Assembly (NCBI RefSeq): GCF_040954835.1
Contig: NC_090709.1
Coordinates: 40,156,975-40,220,974, forward strand
Origin: Lepisosteus oculatus
Lineage: Eukaryota > Chordata > Actinopteri > Semionotiformes > Lepisosteidae
Length of the DNA stretch: 64,000 nt
Direction of reading: 5' to 3'
The notes beneath the pieces were generated by a model that saw only the letters and a list, made by a program, of their open reading frames with translations, ran no database searches and had not been told where the DNA came from. This document shows positions 42,200 through 55,079 of this stretch, piece by piece. A program made the position numbers and the translations under genes. The stretch's first letter is position 1; each line of letters begins with the position of its first letter.

Positions 42200-42760
42200 A
42201 ACAACTGAGTCCCAACACAGAGGATGAGGAGGGTGAGCCTGTAGGACATCCAGCAAGGTTAATCCTGAGACCCAAAACAAACTACAGCAAAGGTTTAACA
42301 CTGATTATAATATGGGATCAGAAAGACCCAAAAACCACTTCACCTTCCCGTCACACGCCTCTCCCAAACCACAGCAGGTTCAGGCAAGAGTGGCACTGGT
42401 CTGACCTTCATCCCCAACGAGGCCCAGGAGAACAACCTGCTGCCTATAATCACCTGCCTAATTGGTGGAAGACGATTGGTGGGGAGACAGTTAAAAGGCA
42501 GGAGGGGAGGCCTTCAGTCTGGTGCTGCTGGGGACAGAGAGCAGTTGTGCTGAGCAGAGCAGGAGGGAAGAGCTGCAGACCTGAGTCAGGGGGAGGTCTG
42601 ACTTCTGAGCCTGGGAGCTGTGTCTGGATGCATGTCTAGCGACAGTTTGCAGAAGAACTAGAGGTTTGTCTTCTGGTTTCAGGACTGCTTTATCCCAAAC
42701 TGTGAATAAAGAACACCGTTTCCTTACCTTCCTTACCTGGCTGTGAAAGTGTTTGTTCTG
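42200..42760 (+). mobile_element. LTR-like sequence, right arm
   Basis: Mirror of 38700-39260: cctaATTGGtggaagacg, ATTGGtgg, agTTAAAAGGcagg at about 42489-42502, and gAATAAAgaacacc at about 42703. The sequence looks identical to the left copy over this span. Confidence 0.5.
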
Positions 42761-43390
42761 AGAGCCATCTGCCTGCGTCTCACTTGGACGGGGAGTGGGG
42801 CTGTCAACTGGACACTGGGTCAGGACAGGTCTCCTGTCCCCTCTGAGCTGGAAAAACAACTGGCTTTATCTTCTGGTCAGTCAGGGCCACTGCTGGGCTG
42901 GTGAGAAAGGTTGATCGTCATGAGGGGAGAATCTGTGAGTTGTCACAGGGTCACCAGCAAACTTCCACTCTAGATCAATGGAAAAACAGGAAAATAGGTA
43001 GTAGAGTACATACACCATATCCCAGATCGTATATGAACGATGTCTAAAGCAAACCCGTCCTGCTGAGCTCTGTGGAAGTGAGAGAGATGAAACACATGCC
43101 CTGACTGTAGGAGAGCAGGGGGTTGTGCTGGGAAGGACACAGACAGAACTGTGAACTGGTCTTTCTTCAGCAGCTCCTTCCTCCACTCACTGCTCTGGCT
43201 GCAGCAACACTGGGAGACTCCACTTCCTGCTTTATAATTGTCACCTGACCAATCCTGTTTCTGCAGCTGGTCAGCTGACAGAGTTGTGCCCAGTGACAAA
43301 TCCACACAGAATGTGTGAACTTGCACCTCCAGGCTCCAGCCCTCTGCAGGAATTCAACCAGGCCCTGAGCTCTCTCTTTTGTGAGCTCCT

Positions 43391-43502
43391 CATTATATAC
43401 ACTGGCTGCAGGCTTCAATTGACAACACCTGCACCTTATCAACCCAGGGGAGGCAGCCTATTGGCCACAATCGTCCTCATGGCCTGCTGGGAAATGTAGT
43501 TC
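43391..43502 (-). promoter_or_regulatory. Candidate promoter: ZNF143-like, CCAAT, TATA (right arm)
   Basis: On the - strand: GAACTACATTTCCCAGCAG (43484-43502), GGCCAATA (43459-43466), GTATATAATG (43391-43400). It is the mirror of 37765-37875. The motifs are intact although flanking bases have changed (for example around the gcctattggccacaatcg stretch). Confidence 0.5.
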
Positions 43503-43699
43503 ATGAAGTCCTGCAGCAGGACAGTCCCAGTGAGAGAGTAGCAGAGGGTTGAGACTGTACCCCTGCCTTGGCCCATTTTACACACTAACACTGCCCCACC
43601 TGTATCTCCCACTGTAAGACCAGTCCAGCCTGGAGTGGGTGACTGCACCAGGGAGCGAATATCAAGGTGGTGCATTAGATTGAATAGCAAGCAGACTGA

Positions 43700-44560
43700 T
43701 CATCTCTGTGGCAGGGGACTTTTTTTCCCCTCTTGTGGCACTGGGTACAGCTGAGCAAGTAAGAATTCCACTAGGGTTGTGGTAGATGGCAAATATAAAA
43801 AAACCTGGACTCTTGCACCTCCTCTCCTGCACACACTGCCATCTGCTGGAGCACAGCTGTTACTGCACCTCAGCTCCCCCACTGGGGTAACTCTTCTGCA
43901 TGAGAGAGGTGCTGCAGCCCTTTAGACATGAATTGGTGACTGAGGAGTCTTCAATCTGAAACAGGTAGGAGGTTATACTGACAGAAGACAGAGCAGCCTC
44001 TGCCCTCAGGAAACCCCCAGACTCACCTCCTTACCCATGGCTCAGTTTGGGTCCTGGACCAGGGGTTTCACCTCTTTACTCTTGAGCAGTGAGGAGCTCC
44101 AGCTCTCCCCCTGTCTCTCGTGAGCACAGGCAGCAGCTGGATTAATATCCTCCCTCACACCTCGACTTACTGACCACAGGCACAGGGTAGGCAGCTCTCT
44201 TGACCTTCAGCTACAGGGGGAGTATGTTTGTGCACAACTCAGGATGACAGAGGCCACATTTCCCAAACATGACCTACTTCCTGTGAAGCCCGCCCGCCCG
44301 CCCGCGCGCCCACACACACACCTCACCCCACCCCAGCTTACCTCTGTTATTCAGGATACGGCAGCTCTGAACTTGAGGGAGAGGCTCAGCGCGGTGTAAC
44401 AGAATACGAAACAGTTCAGCACCAGATTGGGTCCATCTTTAAGTACTGGAGCTCACTAGAGGAAGAACATCAACGCCTGCCTTCAGCTGTGACAGCAGCA
44501 GACTGGTGTGTGGGCATGTGGGGAGGTTACACCAACACTAGTCAGAGCTCAGGACGCAGG
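43700..44560. other. No gene seen; short (CCCG)n at 44288
   Basis: It contains (cccg)5 with cgcgcccacacacac near 44288-44325 and otherwise unremarkable sequence. Correspondence with the left arm is weak here. Confidence 0.4.
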
Positions 44561-47500
44561 TCAACCATTTTTAAAAGAGAACAGGTCAGAGACAGGAGTG
44601 CTACAATACAGTACAGGTGAGAGTCCACCTTCAGGTACACAACAGTGCACTGAATAGGACAGTGGAGTACAGGGGAGCTGTTGGCCTCCTGGGGCAAGTA
44701 CTACAGTCCACAACTTTGGCTCTTAAAACACAATAGAGATAACAGTTCACATGATCGACAAGGCTAAAGGTTACAGTACTATATTAGTAACACTGTTTTA
44801 ACTACACATAGTACAGTGGATTAGTGGACAGAGGGCCCAGGGTTCATACACAGTACAAGTGACAGCTCAGTACAATAGTCCACATTCACCAGTACAGGAC
44901 ACAGATCTGACTCTTACACTAGAGTACAGGTGACCATTTAGTACACAGGTCCACTTATTATAGTGCAGTATAGGGCTTATGACTATATTACAACAGAATA
45001 CAGGTGACAAGTCAGGGTATTACACTAGATCACAGGTGATAGTTTGGCACACTGCTCTAATTACATTGTTGTACAACAGGGAGCTGGGTATTATATCATA
45101 CTTGTGACAGTTCACATCACCATACAATACTACACAGAGGTCTAGCTATTATAACAAGATAAGTAACATTTAACATAACAGCACAGTACCCATGTCTGAG
45201 TATTACACTAGAGTACAGGTAACAGTTTGGTACACTGAACACGTTATTACATTATAGTACAGTACCCATGGCTGGGTATTACAGCACCATACAGGTGACA
45301 GTTGACATCACAGTACAAGAGAGATCAGGATCTCACACTAGATTACAGGTGACAGTTTGGCACACTGCTCTAATTACACCATCATACAGCACAGAGGGCA
45401 TTACAAGTGACAGTTTACATCACCATACAGTACAGGTCTAGGTATTACTACAATATAGGTAACAGTTAACAGGAGAGTACAGTACACAGGACTGAGTATT
45501 ACACTAGAGCACAGGTGACAGTTTGACACTGCTGTGTTTATTACACTGTCATACAGCTGGGTGATACAACAATACAAGTGACCATTCACATCCCCATACA
45601 ACACACAGGGCTGAGTAATACAACAATACAGGAAACATTTAACATGACAACAGCATACGCATGTCTGACTATTAGCACAGGTGAGTGGTACAGTGAACTG
45701 GTTATTACATTATAGGACAGTACACATGGGTGGGTATTACAACACCATACAGTTGACAAGTCAGGGAATTACAATAGATTACAGGTGATAGTTTGGTACA
45801 CCAAACAGGTTATTACATTGTAAATCAGTACACATGGCAGGATATTACAAAACACTACAGGTGACAACAGTACAGTAGACAAGTCAGGGTATGACACTAG
45901 AGCACAGGGGACTGTTTCAGACTCAAGTCTGAATGTTACACTGAAATACAGAACAGAGGGTGACTGTTACAACAGTGTACAAGCACAGTTCAGTACAGCA
46001 GTCCATGTATTACAGCACAGTACGCCACACAGGACTGAGTATGACAACAGTACAGGTGACAGTTCAACACACTCGGCTCAGTCTTACAACAGTACAGGAC
46101 ACAGGGCTGAGCATTGGCACAGTACAGCTCATCACACAGATCTGAGTATTAAAACACTGCCGGTGAAGGTTCAACAAGCAGTTGTGTCACAGAATTAATA
46201 TCTAGTACAAGTGAGTTCAGCACAGTCCAGGTAAGAGGGGAGCACACATTTGAGTAATTATAATCATAATCAAGTGAGAGTAAAGCACACAGGTGTGTCA
46301 TTGAGTACTGAAACTGAGTAAAGGTGAGTGTAGCACACAGACTCAAGTATTAAAGTAACTTACCGCTGAAGGTTCACTCTACATCCATGTCACTGTGTAT
46401 TAAAGCTCAGTTACAAGTACGAGTTCAGCCACACTATTAGAGTACAGTCCACCTGTTTAAATAGAAGAGATGAGAGTTCAGCACCCTGGCATGAGTATTA
46501 TAAAGATCACTGCAGGTCAAAAGGTCAGCATACTGGTTTAACACTGAGGATTCAAGTCAAGTTCATCGTCATTATACTCATACAGGTATGTGGGACAACA
46601 AAATACTATCGAGCTTGTGCTCAGATGATAAGTAGCAAAAAGAAAACCAAATACAATACAATTATATAATAAAAGACAACAGGCAATGTGCAAAAACATG
46701 CATCAACAGAATGGAATAAAGGATAGAAATGTGGAGTGAGCTTTTTGACATGGAAGGTAGGGGTAGATTTCAATGTGTGTTTGAGTTTGTGGTAAGAGAA
46801 GGCACTGTGGGGTTCAGATCGTAGGCGAGAGAGGCTGGGAGTTGAATAGTTTGATAGTGCAGGGGTAAAAACCGTCTCCGAGTCTGGTAGCCCGGGCCCG
46901 AATGTTCCGGTACCGTTGTCCAGGTGGTAGAGGGTCATGCAGGCTGGAGCTGGGGTGGGTGGGGTCTTTGATGATGCCTAGAGCTTTCCTCAAGCCCCGT
47001 CTGTCATAAATGTCCTGTAGGTCCAATGGTTTTCACCATTGAAGGCCAGTACAAGTGATAGTTCAGTACACAACTCTGAGCAGAGCAAAATAGTACCAGT
47101 CTGCTGTGAGTTCACATCTCTATTACAACACAGTACAGGTTACAGTTCATCACACAGGGCTGAGTACCCTAATAGGACAGTTGCTAGTTTAGCATAAACA
47201 TCTGGGTATTAAAACACTGCAGGTGAAGGTTCAACAGACAGTTGTGTCACTGAGTATTAAATTTCAGTACAAGCGAGAGATGAGCACACTGCTTGAAGTA
47301 GTTTAGTACAGTCCGGGGGAGAGCTGAACACAGATTTGAGTATTAAAGCACAGAAAAGGCTAGAGTTTAGTGTACGGGTCTGAGTATTACCACACATTAC
47401 AGACAAGAATGAAGCATACAGGGTTTTGTATTAAAGCTCACTGCAGATGAGAGTTCAGAACTCAGGTTTCAGAATTAAAACAGAAAAAAGTACCAGTTAT

Positions 47501-48530
47501 ATTTAGTACAGTCCAGGTGAGAGCTGACCACACAGATCTGAGTATTAAAACATTAAATTAAAAATGGTGAAAAAGTAAATTATACAGGTGTGTCACTGAG
47601 TATTAAAACCTAGTAAAAGGTAAGAGTGTAGCACACAGATTTGAGTATTAAAGAACACTGCAGGTGAAAGTTCACCATACTGGGTCACTGAGTATTGAAG
47701 CGCAGTACAATCAAGAGTTCACTACAAGGTTCAGCATAGAGGCATGTCAGTGAATATTGAAGTTCAGTACAGGTGAGAGTTCAGCACAAGTCTGAGCATT
47801 ACAACAGTACAGTTCATCACACAGGGCTGAGTACTCTAATAGTACAGTTGACAGCTCAGCACACAGCCTTGAGTATTCCAGTTCAGTACAAGGGAGAGTT
47901 CAGCACACTGGTTTAAGTAGTTTAGTACAGTCCAGGTGAGGGTTTTCTCCACAGATGTGAGTGTTAAAATTAAGCTATAAAAAGGTGAGATTAAAGCACA
48001 CAGGTGTGTCAGTAAGTATTAAGTCTCACTGAGTAGCACACAGATTTGAGTATTGAAATACACTACAGATGAAGGTTCAGTATACACAGCACTGAATATT
48101 AAAGCTCACTTACAAGTTAGGGATTAGTACACTGGTTTAAAGTATTTTACTGCAGTTTGAGAATTAAAGCACAGTAAAGGTGAGTTTTGCACTCGTGTGT
48201 CAATGGGAGAACTAGATTAAGTACAAGTTCAGCACCCAGGTTTCAGTATTACAGCACAGTCCACAGGATAGCTCAGCACACAGGTCTGTCATTGAGAATT
48301 AAAGCTCAGGACAGGAGAGAGTTACTTACACAAGTGTGAGGATTACCAGTATTAACGATCAGTGCAGATGGGAGTACAGTACACAGGTTTGGGTGTTCAA
48401 GTATTATATAGGAAAGACTTCAGCACACTGGTCTATTTCATTGAGTAACAAAGCTCAGTACATTGAAAGTTCAACACAGACGTGTCAGTGTATTAAGGTA
48501 CAATAGTCTTGAGAACTGAGTACACCATTG
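44560..48530. repeat. Long degenerate satellite, right arm
   Basis: Reverse-complement variants of the left satellite (gagtattacactagagtaca, ggtgacagtttggtacactg; later cacaggtgtgtcactgagta, ttaaag). Interrupted by the LINE at 46555-47030. Confidence 0.85.
46555..47030 (-). mobile_element. LINE 3' fragment, right arm
   Basis: The - strand frame contains IYDRRGLRKALGIIKD, then HPSSSLHDPLPPGQRYR and TRLGDGFYP. This is the post-reverse-transcriptase C-terminal region of L2/Rex1-like LINEs, followed by the 3' UTR and a ttcaag-type tail near 46555. It is longer than the left copy and shares its insertion position in the satellite. Confidence 0.7.
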
Positions 48531-48569
48531 TCAGTACTCCACTCCCTACAGTACAGCCACTGATAACCA

Positions 48570-48665
48570 TGATCAGAACAGTCCATCTGAGCAAAGTACC
48601 TCACTCTGGGGTACAAGACTGTGTCCCCCTCTGGAATCAAACCTGCAACCCACAGTCAAAAAGCC
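48570..48665 (-). mobile_element. Degenerate tRNA-derived SINE, right arm
   Basis: Mirror of 32400-32500: gcaaagtacctcactctggg gtacaag, then ggaatcaaacctgc (box-B-like on the - strand). Confidence 0.55.
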
Positions 48666-48829
48666 CTGTTTAATACTGCAGAAGTGTAGTGTTTTACAGA
48701 GGACAGGCAGCTGGACAGAGAGAGACACACAGCTCAAGAGATGTCCCAGAGACCGACACAAGGAGGAAGAGAAAGACAGGAAAGAGCTTCTCACCTCCAT
48801 CCCAACTCCCAGCCATTCCCATCTTCCCA

Positions 48830-50795
48830 TTGGCAGCCTCTAGATAACCTGGAAAAATAAGGAAAAGACAGTCCAAAGTCAATCCCAACACCTTATCCAT
48901 ACCCATCGAGCATCCAAACTCCATTCCCACTGTCTGCCTCAGGACATTCTGGAAAACTACAGAAATGATCACAGGACAGAGCATCAGCCTCCATCCACAC
49001 AGGTCTCCCTGCTGTCTGCCCCTGCATTGGAGTCCATCTTGACCTTTTACCCCTGGTATTTTGGTGTTTGAGCTCAGAGAGCAGGAGACGCTGCTGGAGC
49101 CAGGAGAGCCCATCAACCCCATTCTGTCTTCCTCATCCACACTGGTCTTCCCACAGTCAGCCAGTCTTCCACTGTCTGCCTCAGGACATTCTGGAAAACT
49201 ACAGAAATGAACACAGGACAGAGCATCAACCTCCATCCCAACACTTCATCCACACTGGTCTTCCCACTGACTTTTCTGGACACCCTGGAGAACTAGAGAA
49301 AAGAGGAGAGAGCACCCAACCCCCACTCCATCTTCACATCCATACCTTTCTCTCCCCTGTCTTCCTCAGAACATCCTGGAAAATAAGGGAACAAGAACAC
49401 AGGAGAGGGTTCAATCTTCATACATACCCGTCTTCCCACTGGCAGCCTCTGGCCAGCCTGGAAAATAAGAAAAAAAGAGAGACAGGAGAGACCATCAACC
49501 TCCACTCCAACTCCCCTTCCACACCCATCTTCCCAGTGTCAATTTTATGGACATCCTAGAAAACCAGGGAAAATATTCTGGGAGAGAACATCCAACCTCT
49601 ATTCCAACTCCCAATCATACCCGTCTCTCCACTGTCTGCCCCTTGACATCCTGGAAAATTAGGGAAAAGAAAACAGGAGAGGATTTAAATCTTCATACAT
49701 ACATACCTGTCTTCCCAGTGTCAGCCTCTGAACTTGCTGGAAAACTAGGGAAGATACAGGAGAGGGTTTAAGTTTTCTGGACATCAAGATTAAAAGGAGA
49801 GAGCATCCAATCTCTATTCCAACCATACCCATCTTCCCACTGGCCACCTCTGGTCAGCCTGGAAAATACTACAGGAGAGAGTGTTCAGGATCAATCCCAG
49901 CACCACATCCACACCTGCCTCTCGACTGTCTGCTTGTGGACATCCTGGAAAATTAGGGGGAAAAGAAGATTCCCACCTCCATTCCAAATCCCCTTCCACC
50001 TCCGTCTTCCCACTGTCAATTATTTTGGACATCCTGGAAAATTTGGGAAAAGATTACAGGAGAGGGTAACCAACCTCTATCCCAACTCCCAGCCATACCT
50101 GTCTTCCCATTGGCAGCCTCTGGATATTCTGGAAAACTACAGAAATGAACACAGGACAGAGCATCAACCTCCATCCACATTGGTCTTCCCACTGTCTGCC
50201 CCTGCATTGGAGTCCATCTTGACCTTTGACCCCTGACATTTTGGTGTTGGAGCTCAGAGAACAGGAGACGCTGGAGACAGGAGAGACCAACAATCCCCAT
50301 TCTATCTTCCTATCCATACCTGTCTCCCCAGGGTCAGCCACTGGACATCCTGGAAAATTAGGGAAAGGAAAACAGGAGAGAGTTCAGTCTTCATACATAC
50401 CCGTCTTCCCAGTATCAGCCTCTGGTCAGCCTGGAAAATACGACAGGAGAGAGTTGAGCATCAATCCCAACACCACACCTGCCTCTCGACTGTTTGCTTG
50501 TGGACATCCTGGAAAGTTACGGGAAAAAGTTACAGGAGAGGGTAACCAACCTCTATCTCAACTCCCAGCCATACCCATCTTCCCCACTGTCCACCTCTGG
50601 TCAGCCTGGAAAATACGACAGGAGAGAGTTCAGAATCAATCCAAACACCACACCTGCCTCTCGACTGTTTGCTTGTGGACATCCTGGAAAATTAGGGAAG
50701 AGAAAACAGGAGAGGGTTCAAATCTTCATACATACAGGTCTTCCCAGTGTCAGCCTCCCGACTTACTGGAAAATGGAAGAAACGGGAGGGAGCAT
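48830..50795 (-). repeat. Array of about 20 exon-like cassettes, right arm
   Basis: Reverse complement of the 30970-32275 pattern. On the - strand the signals are ...TTTTCCAG, a core of about 30 nt (cch-gag-gc-gac-agt-ggg-aag), then GTATGGnTG or GTATGTATG. Frames again show CPEADSG and PEAANGK-type peptides. It is longer than the left array; units near 49000-49230 are spaced further apart. Confidence 0.6.
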
Positions 50796-50799
50796 CCCA

Positions 50800-51260
50800 C
50801 CTCCATCCCAGGACACGCTGCTGTAGGCTGCACAGCTGTGACAGCTGGTTTGTGTGTCTGAGGGCAACAGTCTCTCTGTGCCTGGTCATCTGTCTTCAGC
50901 CCAGCGTTCACATGTCACTCAAGAGAGAAAACCTGACCTTAACTATTACAGCTGTACAATAACTACACAACATCACTTGGCACAGAGGAGCTGTGTGGAT
51001 CCTATCACAACTACAGAGCAGAGGCATGTCTGAGCTCTCTGTTCTAGTCCTGATGGTGGTGTCATACAGATTACATACAGGTGACAAGAACACTGCTTCT
51101 ATCACTAGTGTTTCTGCTGAAAACAGTAGAACTGCTTCCATTACTAGTACTGCTACTGAAAACAACAATAATACTGCTTCCAATAATAGTGCGGCTAATA
51201 AATCTAGTAATAGTATTACTATTAATTCAAGAATAACTACTCCACCAGACTAATATCAAT
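50800..51260. other. Mostly unique sequence with a Ser/Thr/Asn-rich frame
   Basis: A + strand frame (50993-51253) is rich in Ser, Thr and Asn because of act/aat triplet drift; it lacks a signal or domain. No gene is called. This is where the left arm has the gypsy interval. Confidence 0.35.
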
Positions 51261-51560
51261 GCTAGTAACTTTATAACAGTTCTCTCACTAGTAGGGTTGT
51301 GTTCATGCCCTGAGTGTGACACAGGAGTGACAGGACTAACCTGACCTTGTGCTCGAGCTGGAGGGTGGTGTTGGACTCGGGTTCGAGAGTGTAGTGTCAA
51401 CAGCACAGTGACCAGGTCCTTCTGAGGGAGAGACAGCAGGAAATCAGGACACAGCCCTGAGGGTCACCCCCTGGAGCCCCGATAGGAGGAGTCCACTGGC
51501 TCGCCGCCTGGAGCTCATCTCAAAGGAGCAGCCTGAATCAGGGTCGCCTGCAGCTCTTCG
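51240..51560. repeat. Arm-conserved block with acidic frame, right copy
   Basis: Mirror of 26640-26940. On the - strand gaggatgaccatgatgacga agagctgcag encodes an acidic stretch (EDDHDDEELQ). Confidence 0.5.
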
Positions 51561-51689
51561 TCATCATGGTCATCCTCACAGGCTCCAGCAGGCAGGAGAT
51601 CAGGACACCCTGGATGTCTCCCCGAGACGACTCCTGCTCTTTCCCTTCTGAGTCTGTGGATCCAGATTGGTCCGATCAGCACCGATCAT

Positions 51690-52490
51690 GTAAGACCAGC
51701 GTCACCTGCGAGGGACAGCCAGTGAAGGAGAGACTCACCTGGTCTGCACTCACCTGCCTGGCGCCTCGTGCCCTTCAGTGCTGATGGGGTACCCTGTCCC
51801 CTCCTGTGCTGACCAGTCAAGAACATCCTCTTGTCCTCTAACTGCAGGTCTGGGGGTGCCCTCTCCAGCCTGGTACAGTGTTGCCCCACTTCACCCCTGG
51901 CTGCCTGATCCTGTTTCCCAACACGGGGGGCAGCTCCCACATTCCCAGTCCCTCCCCACCTGTCCCACAGCCTCCCTGACCTCTCCCTGCCTGCAGGGTC
52001 AGGTTCCTCCTGCAGGAGCTGTGTCTGGTGGGAATAAACAGGCCTGAAGGCAGCCTGTGCTCCACCGAGTCCCGACTGCTCCGGTCCAGAGCTGCTGTTC
52101 TGGAGAAACACAGGCGTGTTGTCCACAGGCTCTCTCTCCCCCTTCGGAGGTTCTGACACCCCTGTGTCTCCAGGCACTGGGCTCCTCCTCCTCCTGGTCA
52201 GCCCCAGTCCTCAGGGGGGTCCAGGCGCTGGGCACCTCCCAGAGTCGAGGTCCAGGAGGAGTTTCTTCCTGTTGGCTTCTCCCAGATCTTCCAGACTCCT
52301 CAGGCCTGAGCCGGGCTGGGAGGAGGGAACCTTCCCTGAGATCCTGGAGCCCGACGTCCAGACGAGACGACCGGAGAGATGGAGCCGATAGGGGAGGATG
52401 AGGGCGTCAGGGCTCCTGGTGTCCGACTGGGAGAGAGCTCCGATGTTGGGGCGTCTGTCCTCCCTCTTGACTTTTCCAGGGTTCCACAAA
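51690..52490. repeat. Arm repeat unit U, inner right copy
   Basis: Mirror of 25975-26640 joined to sequence found at 23350-23640 on the left, so the right copy keeps the intact order. A second right copy lies at 55080-55620. Confidence 0.7.
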
Positions 52491-52599
52491 GATCATGGTT
52501 GAGGATGTTCAGTGTCACACAGGAATGTTCTTTGGCTTCAACTGTCTGGTACCCCACTCCCTCCAGCTCTCACCTGGCTGGTACCCCACTCCTCTCACC

Positions 52600-53595
52600 A
52601 TTACAGTGAGCACAGAGAGACCCACTGGTTTAGTGACTCACCAATCCAGTGAATGCCCAGCACAGTGACTATAATACAATTATTAATGAAATAGACTGAC
52701 TATTTGTGTGCAGACATTTATTACAGTGAACACTCAGTACAAACCACAGTGAATACAAGGTATAGTGAATGAATCATTATGTATTACAGTGACAGGCCAC
52801 TACAGTAAATCTTTTACAGTGATTACTTAGCATAGTGACCAATCCCAGTGACACTACCCCCACTCCCCTCGTCATCCCAGTGAATACCCAGAACAGTGAC
52901 TATGTAGTACAATAATCATTCACAAAACAGAGGGACCGTTTTTGTGTGCAGCCATTTCTGTGAACACCCAGCAGAGTGAAGAGACAGTTATTCCTAAAAG
53001 ACAGTGACTGGTTTAGTGTCCAACATTTAATAAAATAATTAATAAGCAAAGACACGAACAAGCGTAGTGACTTACCATTTCAGGGAATATCTTGTAAACC
53101 ATTACTGTGAATTTCCAACACAAAGTTATCTGTGACAGTGAACACCCGGTACAGGGCCTATCAGTCACAGAGAATAATCATCACGCCGCTTATCTGTTAC
53201 ACTGAATACTCAGTACCAACCACAGTGAATACAAAGTATAGTGATTAAGTAATTATCTATTACAACAAATACCAATCACACTGACAGGCCACTACAGTGA
53301 ATACCTGTTAGGGATTACTTAGTACTGTGACTACCAATCCCAGTGACTAACCAGTACAGTGAATAAAAGTCAATATTCGGGACAAAGACTGGGCTGTGAC
53401 TAAACATTGCAATGACTAAGCAGTAAACTCACTATGCAACACAAAATATTCAGGAAAGAGCGACTGGTTTAGTGACTAAGAATCCCAGTGCATTCCCAGC
53501 ATGGGAAATAGGCCAATGAACTAATTATTCAGGAAACAGACTGAAGAGACTGTCTGGTTTAGTGGTTAACAAGTACAGAGAATATCCAGAAAAGG
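52600..53595. repeat. Degenerate satellite, right arm
   Basis: Variants of cagtgaatacaaagtatagt, gactaaccattacagtgaat. Reverse of the satellite at 23930-25950. Confidence 0.8.
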
Positions 53596-54050
53596 AGTCC
53601 TTGTTAATTCTGTCAGGTTTTCAGTTGTTTTGGTACAAAGCAGTCCCTTCATTAAGCGACTCCTGCAGACTTCCGCTGATCTGGTCCGAACGTCCGTCTG
53701 TGTTTTCCAGGGAATCTCGTGGGCTTGTGAGGAGGATCGGAGATGAACGACCATAACAAAAAGCTTTATTTACATATTCATACTTGGTCAGATATTAGGA
53801 TTAACATCATATGGTCAAAAGTCATTTCTATACTGTCGAAGCTCAAATCTACGTCCAGAATAAACCGGACACTGAAGTAGTTCTCAGCCCTGTCTAACTG
53901 CATTTTTGACAAATCTTTCATTTAAACTGAAACAAGACAGACGTCATTAACACTGTCAGTGACAAGACCTGCTTCCACTGTGCCCCAGAGCTCAAGGGTA
54001 TCAGACAGTCATCACTTCCACATCCAAACTCACAACCTTCTTTGAAATAC
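53595..54050. other. No gene seen
   Basis: Unique-looking sequence at the edge of the satellite, with no exon or element recognised. Confidence 0.4.
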
Positions 54051-54315
54051 AGGTCAGGTGCAACCCTGCATCTCTAGACCGTATACATACAGGACAGGTG
54101 CGTCTCTAGACCGTATACATACAGAACAGGTGCGTCTCTAGACCATGTGCCTCTAGACTGTATAAACACAGGTCAGGTGTGTCTCTAGACCATGTGCCTC
54201 TAGACTGTATAAACACAGGTCAGGTGTGTCTCTAGACCATGTGCCTCTAGACTGTATAAACACAGGTCAGGTGTGTCTCTAGATTATATACATACAGGAC
54301 AGGTGCGTCTCTCTC
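54050..54315. repeat. Tandem repeat, about 55-bp unit
   Basis: The unit gtctctagaccatgtgcctc, tagactgtataaacacaggt, caggt recurs three times with shorter related units upstream (54065-54140). Confidence 0.85.
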
Positions 54316-54443
54316 ACCTCTCTCTCCTGCTCCGTGACTGAGCCAGTGGAGACACATGCAGAAGGAGAGCAGAGAACAGGGTGAAGATCAGACTCACTCG
54401 TGCTGCGATCTCCTGTCAGGCTGGGCAGGGCTCAGGGTTCAAG

Positions 54444-54709
54444 TCAGGGGTAGGCTCTTCCTTTCCTGTAAAACACAAGTAGGAAGATCAGACAGCCTGC
54501 AGCACCAGTCAAGTCCCTTCCAGTGGTCAGAGGGATCATTCTCTGCTGTATAGGGTTTTTATAAGCCATTACCCCCACAGACGGGGTCTGCTTTCTCAAG
54601 CAGGTGGTCTCGTCTCGGAGTTTGAGGTCACAGGGCAGGGTGACTGCGTCCCCGAGTCGGACTGCTCTGAGCTTGGCTCCTCCAGAGACGACCGCCCACA
54701 CAGCAGCGC
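54444..54709 (-). pseudogene. Truncated V-domain receptor exon (gene E)
   Basis: The acceptor ttgtctctgcag lies at 54710-54711 and the frame starts AAVWAVVSGG, then LGDAVTLPCDLKLRDETTC. This matches the gene D V exon (63357-63707: AAVWAVVSG, LGDTVTLPCDLELRHETTW). The C-strand Trp is changed to Cys with loss of two residues. The match fades after about PIQQ, and the second half of the domain, including the F-strand cysteine and J-like motif, is missing. The frame then runs to a stop at 54444. It is best read as a 3'-truncated copy of the gene D family, lying inside the right arm of the inverted duplication. Confidence 0.65.
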
Positions 54710-55079
54710 CTGCAGAGACAATATAAAGACGACAGAAAATCACATCGCATGACCCCACACATCACCCTGAACCACACACAGAGAACAAACTCCATTCTCT
54801 ACCTGGCTGATCCAGGATCCCAGCTGTGCCTGGTCAGGACAGAGGTGGGACACTCCTGAGAGAGATCACCCTGATCTCACGGACTCCATCAGGGAGCAGG
54901 ACTTCCAGACTGTGTCCCTGTATGAGCGAACCTGCGGGACACGTCCAGCATCTCTATTGAGAAACAGGACAGCTCAGAGTTTTAAACCAACACCTGGAGA
55001 CTCCACTGAGTAACACATGATACTCATGGCAAAAAAATCCTTTGAGCAATCTTCTGTAGTGGCCTCTGTAGTTCAAATA

